Positions 28,620-39,287 of a DNA stretch of 64,000 nt are shown one piece after another. The stretch's first letter is position 1, and the number at the start of each line of letters is the position of its first letter. Origin of the DNA: Lewinellaceae bacterium. GTDB taxonomy: Bacteria; Bacteroidota; Bacteroidia; Chitinophagales; Saprospiraceae. Under the pieces are notes generated by a model, which was given only the letters and a program-made list of their open reading frames with translations, made no database searches and had not been told where the DNA came from. A program made the translations under genes and the position numbers. The DNA lies in assembly GCA_016713985.1 (NCBI GenBank), contig JADJOD010000016.1, forward strand, positions 1 through 64,000, written 5' to 3'.

Positions 28620-31600
28620 CTACCGGGCTATCACAAATTTTTTCAAAACAACGCCATTTTCAGTAAAAATACGCGCCAAATACGTGGAAAAAGGCAGGTG
28701 AACAAGCGGGATTTCCATCCGGTGCGGAAGGGCATCCGGTTCGATCACCTGTACAATTGCCCCGGCAACTGTGCTGATCTCCACCCGGCGGATGGGAGTG
28801 ACCGGGCTTTCCAGCCGGATAAAACCGGAAGCCGGGTTGGGCGACAAATCAATATGGTTTTCCGGACTGCTCCCGCCGGAAGTACCCACACTCGGGTCGG
28901 CGCGCACCCACAACTCGCTGCGGCTGTTTTTCCATACGATACGTTGTTCGCCGGAAGTCAGGGCAAACGAATGGGAGATAAAAACAAGGGTGTGCAGTAT
29001 GGAATCCGGCGGCGGCGTATTAAAAGTCAGGATCAGTTTCCCGATTTGCCCCGTTCCGGAAACACCAATGCCGTCTGTGCGGGTCAGCGCTACATCCAGC
29101 CTCCTTTGTCCGCGAAAATCCTGCTGGATGCCGACCAGGTCTGTACCCGGGTCGCCGAGCCAGGAATTTACGGGCTCAAATCGCAGGGCCGAAGCCACTA
29201 CGGCGGGGTCGTAAGACACGCTGAAGGCCAGGCCGTGCAGGTCGGAAACGGGATTTCCGGACGAACTGAATACAATTGGAATCTCCACCACTTTCCCTGC
29301 GTGCAGGGTATCGGCGCTCAGTTGCAGGGAACATTGGTCATCGGTGACATCGGGCAAACCCGGCGTGGCAAAAATATCCCGGTTGTAGGGATGGACCGCC
29401 CGGCCCCAATGTTGCATAATAACAGCCGTATCAGCAAGTTCCACCAATCCGTTGCCGTCGGCATCTATGTTTTTGTAATTCAGTTGATGCACGGGGGTTT
29501 GTTCGGGCCAGTCGGCACAATCCGCTCCGGCCCAGAGCGAATCGGGGGCGGTACGGGCGATACCCGTTGTGCCGAAACCGAGGCCGAGGTTCAGCAGGTC
29601 GAAATGGTTGACCACGCCGTTGTTGTCGGCATCGCCGGGCCATACACATTCGGAGGAGGACGGTTCGTAAGGCGGGATGTGTACAAAGAAGCGGCTCATC
29701 TTGTTGTTTGTGCCCGAAGTCCGGAAATGGAAGGTGCCGGGAGGCGCGAACAGCAAGGTATCGGCAGTGACTTTGGGGTAATAGGAGTATCCGTTTTCAA
29801 ATTGCAAGTTCTTATACGGATTGATGTTTTGATTGGCATACGACTCCAACTGCACGCGGGCGTAGCCGTCGTAAGCGCAGTCCGGCGGCGCCAGGTTGAA
29901 TTTTTCCACTACCTCGTCGTTCGAGCCGTAATCAAAATACACCCGCCCGTTTTTGCCGATAAACCCGATCTCGCCTTTTGTCGCATGCACCACCTTCGGC
30001 GCTCCGCCACTTGCGGCAAAGTCAAGCAAAGGTGTGTCCCAGCTTCCGTTTTTAAAACAAACCTTAAACAGCGGAAAATCAACCGGATAGGAAAACCCCT
30101 GTGGCGAGGGGCTGATCCATTGAAAATTGATCAACCCGGTTGATGGAACCGAAAAATTGGCCATCGAAATACCCATTGCCGAACTAAGGTTTTTGATCTC
30201 TTTTAATTCCATCCAGGAATAATGCCAGCGCAGGGAAAATTGCAACTCCGTGATGTTTTTAAAATCGGCGGCGTTCACGGTAGCGCAACTGTCGATCGGA
30301 CTGTTGGGGCTTGACTTGATATAAAACCGGGCGTTAAAATCGCTGATCGGCTCGTGTACGGCGCAATCTGCGGAAGTTTCGGCCCGCACGGAACAACCCT
30401 CTGCGTCGGTAACGGTAACCTCATACCGGCCCGAACCGAACCCGCTTAATTCACCCAGGACAGGGTAAACCGTGTTATCATCCACGGATTGAAGTTCCTG
30501 CACGGTTCCGTTGCTCCAGTTCAGGGTAACCGGGAATACCGCCCGGTGGGCAAAATCATAAGCGGTCAGTTGCAGGACGCCCGAAGATGTCGCGGTGGGG
30601 CATGTACATCCCAACCCCGCAAGCCAGTCGAAGGTGCCGTAATCTTTGATCTCCACAGACGCTTTGGCGTCGCAACCGGCCGCATCGGACACCGTAACGG
30701 AATAAACTCCGGGGGCAATACCGGAGAGCGAGGCGCCGGTATCGCCGTTGGACCAGTGATACGTATACGGTTCCGTACCGCTTACACTCACCTGCACTCC
30801 CTGGCTGGCCGAAACGGCAGTCGGCGTTGATCGAGTCGAGGTGTACGGCTAACAAAGAATCGTTTTCGATTTCCACATACTTCGATTGTTTGCACCCGAA
30901 CACATCGGTCACGGTCACGTAGTGATACCCGGGTGTGAGGTCGCAGCGATCCTCCGTTGCCGGGCCGGGGGCGGACCACTCGAAGGTATATGGCCCTGTG
31001 CCGCCCGATATTTGCAAATCGGCACACCCGTTCGGCTGGCTGCACACGGCATTTTGGGTATTGATGACTCCGATTGCAATGGCGGCATAAGAAAACGGCA
31101 GATCGGTGGCGGCCCGCGCCACCGCACCTGCGCCATCGGTTATCGTCACGTTGTAGTTCCCGGGAAGCAGACTGTCCGGGTTGCTTTCTGTGGAAGTATA
31201 GCCGTTCGGGCCTTCCCATTGATATTGAAAAGGCGCGGCGCCTCCGTTCAAAACAAGTTCAATCGAACCGACGGGGGCGTTGCAGGGCGGTGGTGTTACA
31301 CAAATGGAAGCGATGCCGAAACCGCCCGGAGTGTCGAGTTGTATCCCGCCAAACGTATGGACAAACGGGACGACCTTGACGCCCTGCACCATTTCATACT
31401 TTGGCGATGCGTCGGGATCAATCCACACCGGATAATTGCCCGGAGCGGTTGCCAATACCCTGAATTTTAATTCAAAAATCAGGGATTCATCCGGCAAACT
31501 GACCCCGATCGCATTGATGTCGCTCCAGACGCACAGGAGTTTGCCCTGTACCGTTTGGCTCGGGTTGAATAATTGATACGGCAGGGGTGAATTGGCCGTG

Positions 31601-31836
31601 CTGTGCTGGAGGTATTGCAGATCGGCCGGGTTCCAGCGCGCCGCGAGTTGGTAACTGGAAATGTTGTCAAACCCGAGGGTAGTCAGCCGGATGGTGACGG
31701 TATCGCCGCTGTTCGCCGTTTCTGTGGAAAAACGCAGTTGAATACAGGATGACTGGGCCTGTAATATCGGAGTAAAACCCAGCAGCAGCCAGACGGGCAA
31801 GTGGAGGCAGTATTTAAAAAGAAGGCGACTTTTCAT
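28620..31836 (-). CDS. Giant T9SS surface protein with cohesin-like, SprB-like and dockerin-like modules (one frameshift)
   Basis: About 1,072 residues after repair near 30815, where one base restores the frame into SASQGVQVSVSGTEPYTYHW. Signal peptide, then a cohesin-like sandwich (SGDTVTIRLTTLGFDNISSY, QLAARWNPADLQYLQ). Several SprB/PKD-like repeats follow (PFQYQWEGPNGY, PYTFEWSAPG, PYTYHWSNGDTG). A second cohesin-like region and a dockerin-like module come next, with two calcium loops GDADNNGVVNHFDLLNLG and IDADGNGLVELADTAVIMQ. A further cohesin-like sandwich (GLAFSVSYDPAVV) and a T9SS C-terminal domain (IDLSPNPASGFIRLE) complete it. The two calcium loops are separated by about 50 residues, far longer than in clostridial dockerins. 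It is a paralogue of the next gene and upstream of the sensor. A role in surface adhesion or scaffolding is inference. Confidence 0.8.
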
Positions 31837-31927
31837 AAAAAGTTTGTGTTTGGGATAAAAATACTAAGTAAGCGGGCAAAATTAATGACACCAGTTTTCT
31901 TCCTAACATTCTGATAATGAATCACCT

Positions 31928-31948
31928 GGGCGGAAAAGATTTCCGCCC
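31928..31948 (-). terminator. Short hairpin downstream of the second giant gene
   Basis: GGGCGGAAA and TTTCCGCCC flank a three-base loop just beyond the stop of the minus-strand gene ending at 31955. There is no following U-tract, so termination is uncertain. Confidence 0.4.
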
Positions 31949-31954
31949 TGCTCC

Positions 31955-34900
31955 TTACCTGACCACATTGACCTTTTTCAAAGCGATCCCCTCGTCCGTG
32001 AACAGGCGGACAAAGTAGGTTCCGGGGTGAATGTCCTGAACCGGAATCACCGCAGAAGCGGCGCCGTTTTCTTCACGGACCAGGGTGGTAATCCCCATCA
32101 TATCCACCATTTCTAAGCGCCGGATACCTGCATCCGGGCTGGAAATACGGATCTCCGTAGAGGCAGGGTTGGGCGACAATACCAGATGGCGTTCCCAGGA
32201 AGGAATTTCCGGCGATACCGAGGTTGACTGCAGGATGACTAATTCCACCGGAGGGGCATCCAGTTGAAATGTTGCTTCATCAGCGTGTACCGGGTTTATT
32301 CCGCTGAAAAACAGCAGGGTTTTGAGCAAAGTATCGCCAAAAAAGTCGGCATCCGGGTTCGATGGCCCGAAAAAGATATCGTCTTCGATGATCACGAACA
32401 CGTCGCCGATAGGCCCCCAGCCGCTCACAGGCATGCCGTCGAGCCGGGTGATCGAGATGTCGAGCCTGCCTTGTTCCGGGAAGTTTTTCTGAAGCCACAA
32501 CATCTGGGATGCCGTTCCAAACCAGGAGTCGGAGGGTTGGAAGGAAATATTGCTGTTGACCTTTGCCGGGTCGTACGAAATACTGAACGCCAGGCCGTAA
32601 ACGCTGTCCGCCGGCATGTCCTGCGAACCCAGCAGCAGCGGCAAGGCGACCATTTGGCCGGGCGCCAGGGTGTCTGCCGCAATGGTAAAGGGGGGTTGGG
32701 TATTGCCGGTGGGGTTGCCAAGCGGGGCGTTAAACGGGTCGTGTCGGGCGGGGTTCACTACCCTGCCCCAGTTTTGCACGATGCCGAGGGTGTCGGCAGC
32801 ATCGATCACGCCGTCGCCGTTGGCATCCATATTTTTGAAGTTGATATTCCGGACGGTGGTGGTCGCCTGCCAGTCGGGAGCGTCCTGCCCCAGCCATTCC
32901 AGCGAAGCAGCATTGCGCGGCATACCCGTTGCGCCGTATGCAAGGCCGATGTACAGGAGGTCGTGGTGATTTACGGCATTGTTGTCGTCGGCGTCGCCGG
33001 GCCAGACGCAGGGTTGGGCGTCGAGGGTGCCGGGGATGTGGGCGTAAAATGTATTGGTCAGTTGGGCCGTCTGGCTCACGGAAATCTCGTAACTGCCCGA
33101 GTCGGCAAAGGCCAGGCCGGATAAACTATTGTAATACAAATCATTATGATAATAATATCCGTTCAAAACGTCGCCCGGATCACAACCGCCCAGAAAGATA
33201 CGCCCGTACCCGTCGGACGCGCAGGAAGGGATTTCCGCCGCATATTCACACACCGAAGGGCCCAGGGGGAAATACAGGCCGAATAAAACATATCCGTTTT
33301 TGCCGAGGAACGGGGACAAGCCGCGGTAGTCGGCCAGGTCGCCACCCGTAAATTTCATGTTGTAATAAGAAGTCGTGGTATTGGGCGTCAGACAAACCTC
33401 AAACAACAAACTGTTTTCGGGCAGCGAAACCCCGTTTGCGGCGGGATCAGTCCAGGAAAATTTGATCTCGCCCAATGTATTCACATTAAAATTACCGCCG
33501 GGTGTCAGGTTTAAGGGATTTCCCGGAAACTTGAGCTGGTTAAAAGTCACTACAGAGGGGTTGTATTCCAAGGTCATTCCCAACCCGGACACCTCCGTAA
33601 AATACCTCGCATACACCCCGACACAACTGTCCACGGCGTATTGCGGGGTCAGGTAATCGTCCTGAATATAAAACGCTGTTAATGAATCGGGTACGGGCAG
33701 GGGTGGCGTACAGTTTAATACCTGTTGCACGGATCGCGAACAACCTTCGGCATCCGTAATCGTTGCGGAATACAACCCGGAAGTTACCCCGGTCAGTGAG
33801 TCCAGGATATTACCGGCCGGTTTTTGCGGGATCATACGGGTGCTGCCGTCGCTCCAGCTGACGATAGCGGGAAAAGCCACACCGCCGTTCGGATTATACT
33901 TCAGCCTCAGTCTGCCCGTCGGTACGGATACGGGGTCATCGCATGCGGTGAGCAGCGACAGGTTCCAGTACTGGGTCGAATAATCGACGATCCAGGGATA
34001 CACCACCACAGAGCAGCCGCCCGGAGCGGTTACGGTCACTTCGTAAACCCCCGCGTAAAGGCTGTCTTCCGTGGCCGCGCGCCGCCGCCGGACCAGGCGT
34101 ACAGGTAATTTCCAGGCGTTATCGTGACGCTTCCCGTGCCGTTACAATCGTAAATATGCTGGGTAGCCAGATTGACATTTATTACCGTATCGTTTTGAAT
34201 CTCAAAGGTATCGATCCGGGTGCAGCCGCTCGCATCGGTGATCGAAACGGTGTGTATACCCGGCGGAAGTTCGCAGTTTTCATCGGTCTGGCTGGTTCCG
34301 GCCGACCAGACAAACTGGTAGGGCAATTGCCCGCCGAACAAGGTGAGGGTAGCGCAGCCATCGGCCTGACCACAAATGGCGGGCGTGAGTGATTTTTGTA
34401 CGTATACTCCCGAAGCCGTAGCCGCCACCAATGCCTGGGCGCTCACCGTCAGGCCGTTTTGATCGGTGACGGTGACGGTGTAAACACCGCCGCTCAGTCC
34501 GGAAAGGTCTTCCGTAGACGCGGAAAACCCATTCGGTCCGCTCCACGCATAAGTATATGGCGTTTGCCCACCCGTTACCTCCAGCGAAATGCCGCCCACT
34601 GCGGCGCCGCAGGTGGATTTGGCCACACAGGTACTTGTTACGGCCAGGTCGCCGGCCGGAACAGCCGTTCCAACCGACACACCTCCGATTTGTTGCGCCA
34701 GCGGCAATTCAATAAATACCCAGTCCGGCGGGATCAGCACCATTTGAATCACTTCAAACGGGAAACCCGGCCCCCCGTCGATGTGAAGCGGGTAAAAACC
34801 GGGTGTATTGGTTTTTACTTTCAGACACACAGAAAACAAAACGGCGCTGTCCGGCAAGGTAACGCTGTTGGCCGTCGGGTCGAACCACGATGTTTTCAGG

Positions 34901-35216
34901 TACCCCGGGGCGGATAAATTGTAGTTGACTACCCCGAAACCGGGCAAAAAACTGCCGGAAACATCGACGCCGGCAAAGTCGAATGCCGCAGCATCGTAGT
35001 ATACGGCAAATTGCATGGAAGAAATCATGTCGAAATGCCGGGCCCGAACCGGCAGGCAAATGGTGTCACCGGTATCGGCTCCACCGAAGGAAAAAACAGT
35101 TGAAAACACTTGGGACCATTCTGGCCGTAGGCCGGGGTCAGGGCAAACAGCAGACTGAAGCCGAAAAGCAGTTGAAAAAAGACAGAAAGTAACCGATAAG
35201 TAGCGTTGGCGTTCAT
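31955..35216 (-). CDS. Giant T9SS surface protein, paralogue with cohesin-like and dockerin-like modules (two frameshifts)
   Basis: About 1,087 residues after two repairs: one missing T in a homopolymer (A6 at 35091-35096 on the plus strand) and one indel in a GC run near 34080. The start is the ATG at 35214-35216, which opens a signal peptide ending in ALTPAYGQ. Module order: cohesin-like (TGDTICLPVRARHFDMISSM), SprB-like repeats (PYTYAWSGPNGFSAS, PYQFVWSAGTSQTDE), a second cohesin-like region (LGMTLEYNPSVVTF), dockerin-like loops (GDADDNNAVNHHDLLYIG and MDANGDGVIDAADTLGIVQ), a third cohesin-like region (YGLAFSISYDPAKVN) and a T9SS domain (LVLSPNPASTEIRIS). The same layout as the downstream gene shows a tandem duplication. 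It is divergent from the 35446 gene. The family is unnamed to my knowledge. Confidence 0.8.
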
Positions 35217-35364
35217 GGATATACGGATTTTGGTAACCGGATAATGATTTAACGGCACTAAAGTAGTCCGCAAATCATTCAACGACAGGTGACATTTTTA
35301 ACAATTTATAGCATTCTGTTTTTAAATAAAAAATTTACAATTTTAAACAATATACTGAATATCA

Positions 35365-35372
35365 TATATTTG
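35365..35372 (+). promoter_or_regulatory. Bacteroidota -7 element TATATTTG
   Basis: TATATTTG matches TAnnTTTG exactly in a very AT-rich divergent intergenic region, 74 bases upstream of the ATG at 35446. A clear -33 TTTG partner is not seen. Confidence 0.45.
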
Positions 35373-35445
35373 CAAAATAATAACAAGCACTTTTCAGGTT
35401 ATTTATAGATTTTTTCTCCTTCCGCAACAACAAGAAAAGCCGCCT

Positions 35446-36898
35446 ATGCGACAAACAAAACTCATCGAAGTGTTGCGAACACTTTCTTCCCGCGAACGAA
35501 CGCGCTGGCGGCAGTACGTCCATTCCGATTTTTTCAACAAACACGCGGCCCTGCGCCGCCTTTGCGACCTGGTGCTGGAAAGCGCCCCGGGTTTTTCCGG
35601 TGAAAAATCTCGAAAAGCGGGCCGTTTTCGCCCTTGTTTATGGCGCAAACGAGTCGTTTAACGAATTAAAAATCAACAACCTGATATCGGATTTGTATGA
35701 ATTATTGCTGGGTTACCTGGCTTATACCCGCCGGGAATCGGACCCCATTGCGGAACAATACCACAGTTTGATGGCCCTGCTCGAACGCAACCTCGACAAA
35801 CAGGCCGGTGTTGCGCTGGAAAAATACCGCGCCCTGCTCGATCGCCGCAACGACCGGACCGCCGACTGGCACCGGCATGCCCTGCGTTATTGGGAGGCCG
35901 GCGAAATGTTGCACAGCCGGCAACCGCGGCGTACGGCGGGCGAGCACCTTCGCCGCCAGGTCGAAACACTTTTTCATACCCATATTTTGGAAAAACTGCA
36001 ACTCAGCGTGGCCATGCTCAGCCGCAATACCCTGGCGGTGCTGGGCCCCGACGAAATGCCCCAGTGGCAAAATGACTTGCAGGAGGTACGTTCCGACAAA
36101 GGCCTGATCGCCGCCTTGCCGGTAGCGGAAGTATACTTCGCCGCGCAGGACCTGCTGCTCCGGCCTTCTCCCGAAACATTTGTTGCCCTCACGACCGGCC
36201 TGGATACACACCACCCTCATTTTCAAAAAGATGAACTCAACGCCCTGTACCAATGCGCCCTCAACTATTGCATCCGCCGGATCAACGACGGCCGCCCGGA
36301 AGCTTATAACGACGCGCTGGCCCTGTACCGAACCCTGCTCGACCGCGGGCTTTTACTGCAAAATGGCCGCTTGTCGCAATGGACCTATAAAAATATCGCC
36401 ACCACCGGCCTGCGCAACGGGGCATTTGACTGGACGGAAAAATTCCTGACCGACTACCGCGACGCATTGCTGCCGGCCGAACGCGACAATGCCTTCGCCT
36501 TTAACTTAGCCACCTTATACTTTGAAAAACAAGACTTTACACATGCATTGCGCACTTTGCAAAACGTGGAATTCACCGACATCACCTATCACGTGGGGGC
36601 GAAAATCCTGCAATTGAAATCGTTTTACCTGCTCGATGAAACGGAAGCGCTGCAATCGCTGCTGGACGCCACCGAACGCTGGCTCCGGCGCAACAAAAGC
36701 ATGTCGGCTTTTGGAAAAACCACCAACCTGCATTTTTTAATGATCCTGCGCCAACTGAACCACTGGAAGCAGAAAAAAGGCAGAATTTCGGCGGTAAAAT
36801 TAGAAAAGGAACGGCTGCAATTGTTCGAAAAAGTCACCCGGCTCCAGCCGCTGGCCAACCGGGACTGGATTTTGCGCGTGATGGAGGAGTCTGCCTGA
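35446..36898 (+). CDS. Helical conserved hypothetical protein of about 483 residues (one frameshift)
   Basis: After removing one extra A in the A5 run at 35602-35606, the protein reads on as PGFSGENLEKRAVFALVYG. It opens with KLIEVLRTLSSRERTRWRQY and HSDFFNKHAALRRLCDLV, a block seen in many paralogous proteins of Saprospiria-type genomes. The rest is TPR-like helical hairpins, ending with LQPLANRDWILRVMEE. No membrane segment, no signal peptide, no catalytic motif. It stands alone between a divergent surface-protein gene and a convergent DUF983 gene. Function is unknown; a structural or scaffold role would fit the helical repeats, but nothing shows it. Confidence 0.74.
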
Positions 36899-36903
36899 GC
36901 GGG

Positions 36904-37302
36904 TTATTTTTTCCCAAATTTCTCTACCGCATTCGGGTCGTATTTCACGTTAACATTGATCCACATCAGGCGTGAAATGCGGAAAATGTAGACATAATTG
37001 ACCGCCAGAAACGCAATCAGTAATCTAAATGCAGCCGTCTGGCTCCAACCCAGCAGCCAGTGAAACAGCATGACGAACATGAGGCAAAACCAGCCGGTCC
37101 AGACGTAGGAAATGAACATCGCCCCGTAATAATAACCCGGCTCGGGGAAATAATTGAGGTCACATTCCGGACAGCGCTGAAGCATGTCGACGGGTTTTAC
37201 AAACGACCAGCTGCCCGTTTCAAAAGTCTCTCCCTCGTGGCACCTTGGGCATTTCAGGTAAAAAATACTGTATGCTTTCGAACCTTTTTTAAATACCGGC
37301 AT
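36904..37302 (-). CDS. DUF983 membrane protein
   Basis: A protein of about 132 residues matching DUF983. It opens with a zinc-ribbon-like pair CPRCHEG and CPECDL (two CxxC), followed by NYFPEPGYYYGAMFISYVWT. Two membrane helices follow (about 60-80 and 88-110). The start was taken at MPVFKKG (ATG 37300-37302) because the family begins there; the longer frame to 37347 adds an unlikely extension. DUF983 proteins are small inner-membrane proteins of unknown function, sometimes linked to cytochrome oxidase loci; no such genes are nearby. Convergent with the 35446 gene, with 5 bp between the stops. Confidence 0.85.
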   Translation of the reverse strand: MPVFKKGSKAYSIFYLKCPRCHEGETFETGSWSFVKPVDMLQRCPECDLNYFPEPGYYYGAMFISYVWTGWFCLMFVMLFHWLLGWSQTAAFRLLIAFLAVNYVYIFRISRLMWINVNVKYDPNAVEKFGKK

Positions 37303-37519
37303 AATGGATGGCTGCGTTAATAAGTAAAGGCCGCAAAAGTAGAACAAGACCCGGTCATTTTTACACGGAGACCTAAAATTGCCCGGAATAGCTGCCGCAA
37401 CTGTCGATACGCCTGATATAAGTCACAACCCCCTCTGATCGACATCATTTGCCGCGGGCAGCATTTGCCGGAAATTTGCGTCATAAAACATTGATTTTCA
37501 AAAATAAACGACTGCAACT

Positions 37520-37930
37520 ATGAAAATTCATGTGTCTCAGGAAAAAAGCATCGCTCAAATTCAGGAAGAATTTTCTAAGGTATATCCTTATCTGAAACTG
37601 GTGTTTTTCAGCAAACCGCACAAAGCCTACAAGGGCAGCCATGCCAAGTTTTTGATCACGGATACCGGTCAGACGTTGGGAAGTATAGAGAAAAAACCCA
37701 AAACCGGCGATTTGTACATTGAAGTGGACATGCCCACCTGGCAGGTGGAACGCCTGTTTGAAGAAGAATTCGGCCTGCACGTGCAGGTATTCCGCAAATC
37801 AGGCAATACCTGGCTTGAAACCAGTGTGACGGACGACCTTACCCTGGAAGAGCAAAACGTAAAAGGAAAAGCCAGCGAACGCCACCATTTCGAGTTCGTT
37901 GACCCGATTGATTACCGGGAACAAGACTAA
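37520..37930 (+). CDS. Conserved small hypothetical protein upstream of the Usp gene
   Basis: A 136-residue soluble protein with beta-rich and alpha segments (FSKVYPYLKLVFFSKPHKAY, ITDTGQTLGSIEKK, WQVERLFEEEFGLHVQVFRK). It ends with SVTDDLTLEEQNVKGKAS and a charged tail. I have seen such proteins only as hypothetical in Bacteroidota. The 52-bp gap to the universal stress protein gene suggests a shared transcript and perhaps a stress link. No catalytic residues can be assigned. Confidence 0.7.
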   Translation: MKIHVSQEKSIAQIQEEFSKVYPYLKLVFFSKPHKAYKGSHAKFLITDTGQTLGSIEKKPKTGDLYIEVDMPTWQVERLFEEEFGLHVQVFRKSGNTWLETSVTDDLTLEEQNVKGKASERHHFEFVDPIDYREQD

Positions 37931-37982
37931 ATGGCAAATAATATATCTCCTTCTCTTTCAAACGATTGTTATACCTTTAACA

Positions 37983-38807
37983 ATGAAAACAATTCTCGTC
38001 CCAACTGATTTCTCCAAATGTTCGGCCAATGCGTTCCGGTACGCGATGGAAACGGCTCAACGAACCGGCGCCGAAATACTCGCCATTCACGTGGTTTTTC
38101 CGAATGAAGGGGTGGATAACAACGTCTACAACGCCTTCTGGATTGATGAATACTTCAAACAGCGGGAAAAAGACCTGAAAGATTGGGTGAATCGCCAGAA
38201 ACGGGGCGAAACGTTCAAAAAAATCCCCGTGCGTGTCCAGTGTTTTATCGGGTTCCCCGTACAGGGAATACACGCCATCGCGGAGAAAGAGAAGGTTGAT
38301 CTGGTTATCATGGGCACCACAGGTGCAACGGGCCTGAAAAAAGTGCTGCTGGGAAGTGTGGCGGCTGGCGTGATCGCCCGAACGAAAAAACCCGTGCTGA
38401 TCATTCCGCAAAAAACATCCTTCAGGGAAAAAGTGAACGCCGTTTTTGCCACCGATTTTCGCCTGCGCACCGACCGGCATTCACTGGAAATGCTCCACGA
38501 ATTGCCCTCCTTGCAAAAAGGCAAAGTCCACATTGTCAATATTATGGACAAACCGGGCAGCCCGGATAAATCAAAAGAAAATACGCTCACCGCCAAACTG
38601 GGAACGATCAAACACGACTTTCACTACCTGCATGACCTGGAGGCCGTACAAGCGGTGTTTAATTTTATGGAATCGACCGATGCAGAAATGTTGATCGCTG
38701 TCGCGCATGAGCACAGTTTGTTTCACCGGCTCTTCTACGACAGTATGACCCGCAAACTCGCCCAGCGCGTCAACGTGCCCATGCTGGTGTTGCACGACAT
38801 CGGGTAA
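37983..38807 (+). CDS. Tandem-domain universal stress protein
   Basis: A 275-residue UspA-family protein with two domains. The first is typical: MKTILVPTDFSKCSANAFRY at the N terminus and the nucleotide-binding loop MGTTGATGLKKVLLGSVAAG then VIARTKKPVLIIP. The second (from about residue 150) keeps the fold but lacks the GxxGx9G(S/T) motif, so it probably does not bind ATP. The start is at ATG 37983, exactly where the family begins; the upstream in-frame ATG at 37899 would add a stretch overlapping the previous gene. The gene is followed by a strong hairpin at 38831-38862. Confidence 0.9.
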   Translation: MKTILVPTDFSKCSANAFRYAMETAQRTGAEILAIHVVFPNEGVDNNVYNAFWIDEYFKQREKDLKDWVNRQKRGETFKKIPVRVQCFIGFPVQGIHAIAEKEKVDLVIMGTTGATGLKKVLLGSVAAGVIARTKKPVLIIPQKTSFREKVNAVFATDFRLRTDRHSLEMLHELPSLQKGKVHIVNIMDKPGSPDKSKENTLTAKLGTIKHDFHYLHDLEAVQAVFNFMESTDAEMLIAVAHEHSLFHRLFYDSMTRKLAQRVNVPMLVLHDIG

Positions 38808-38819
38808 AAATACGGTACA

Positions 38820-39140
38820 TCAATACGTTGAAACCGGGCTCAATTGATATTGGGCCCGGTTTTGCATAGGGAAAAGCCGACGAAGCAGGGTAATCGGCGA
38901 AAAATCACTTACAGAAGAGAGGATTTCCACAAAAACCAGTTTCAAATGCCGGCGCGCGCTGGACACCGCTATCACGAGGGTTTTGCCCTGTTCCTGCAGC
39001 ACCTGCTCGACCGAGTCAAGGCGCCAGTCATCGGATTGCAGGGATTCTTCCGGAAATTCCGCCATTTGATCGTCGGCAAGGCGGTAGCCCAGTGTGGTCA
39101 GGTTTTGAAGGGTTTCTGAAAGCGAATTGTATTGTTTCAT
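38820..39140 (-). CDS. Small hypothetical protein
   Basis: A 106-residue cytoplasmic protein starting MKQYNSLSETLQNLTTLGYR. The first 75 residues look like a compact alpha/beta unit (DDWRLDSVEQVLQEQGKTLV then HLKLVFVEILSS). The last 20 residues are encoded by the usp terminator hairpin and look unconstrained, so the stop at 38820 may be incidental. No family is recognised. It is convergent with the Usp gene and divergent from the glycosyltransferase. Confidence 0.58.
   Translation of the reverse strand: MKQYNSLSETLQNLTTLGYRLADDQMAEFPEESLQSDDWRLDSVEQVLQEQGKTLVIAVSSARRHLKLVFVEILSSVSDFSPITLLRRLFPMQNRAQYQLSPVSTY
38831..38862. terminator. Hairpin terminator for the Usp gene
   Basis: AAACCGGGCTCAA and TTGGGCCCGGTTT pair (one G-U) across a six-base loop and run into TTTT on the plus strand, 23 bases after the usp stop. 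It also encodes the C terminus of the convergent frame ending at 38820. Confidence 0.7.
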
Positions 39141-39287
39141 GATGAAAACGAAGGCTAGATTACAAGGAATAAACGGTAAATGTATCCCAAACGCGGTCTC
39201 TTCAAAAAAATTTTCCTGTTAAGATTATGTCACCTAATACCCTCCATGTCTTCGTATCTTTTCGGCTAAAAGCATCCACAGTCATTT

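Noticed and set aside
28506..30143. Plus-strand 545-codon frame over the first giant T9SS gene
   Set aside because: Antisense to conserved cohesin/dockerin-like coding sequence; no family match.
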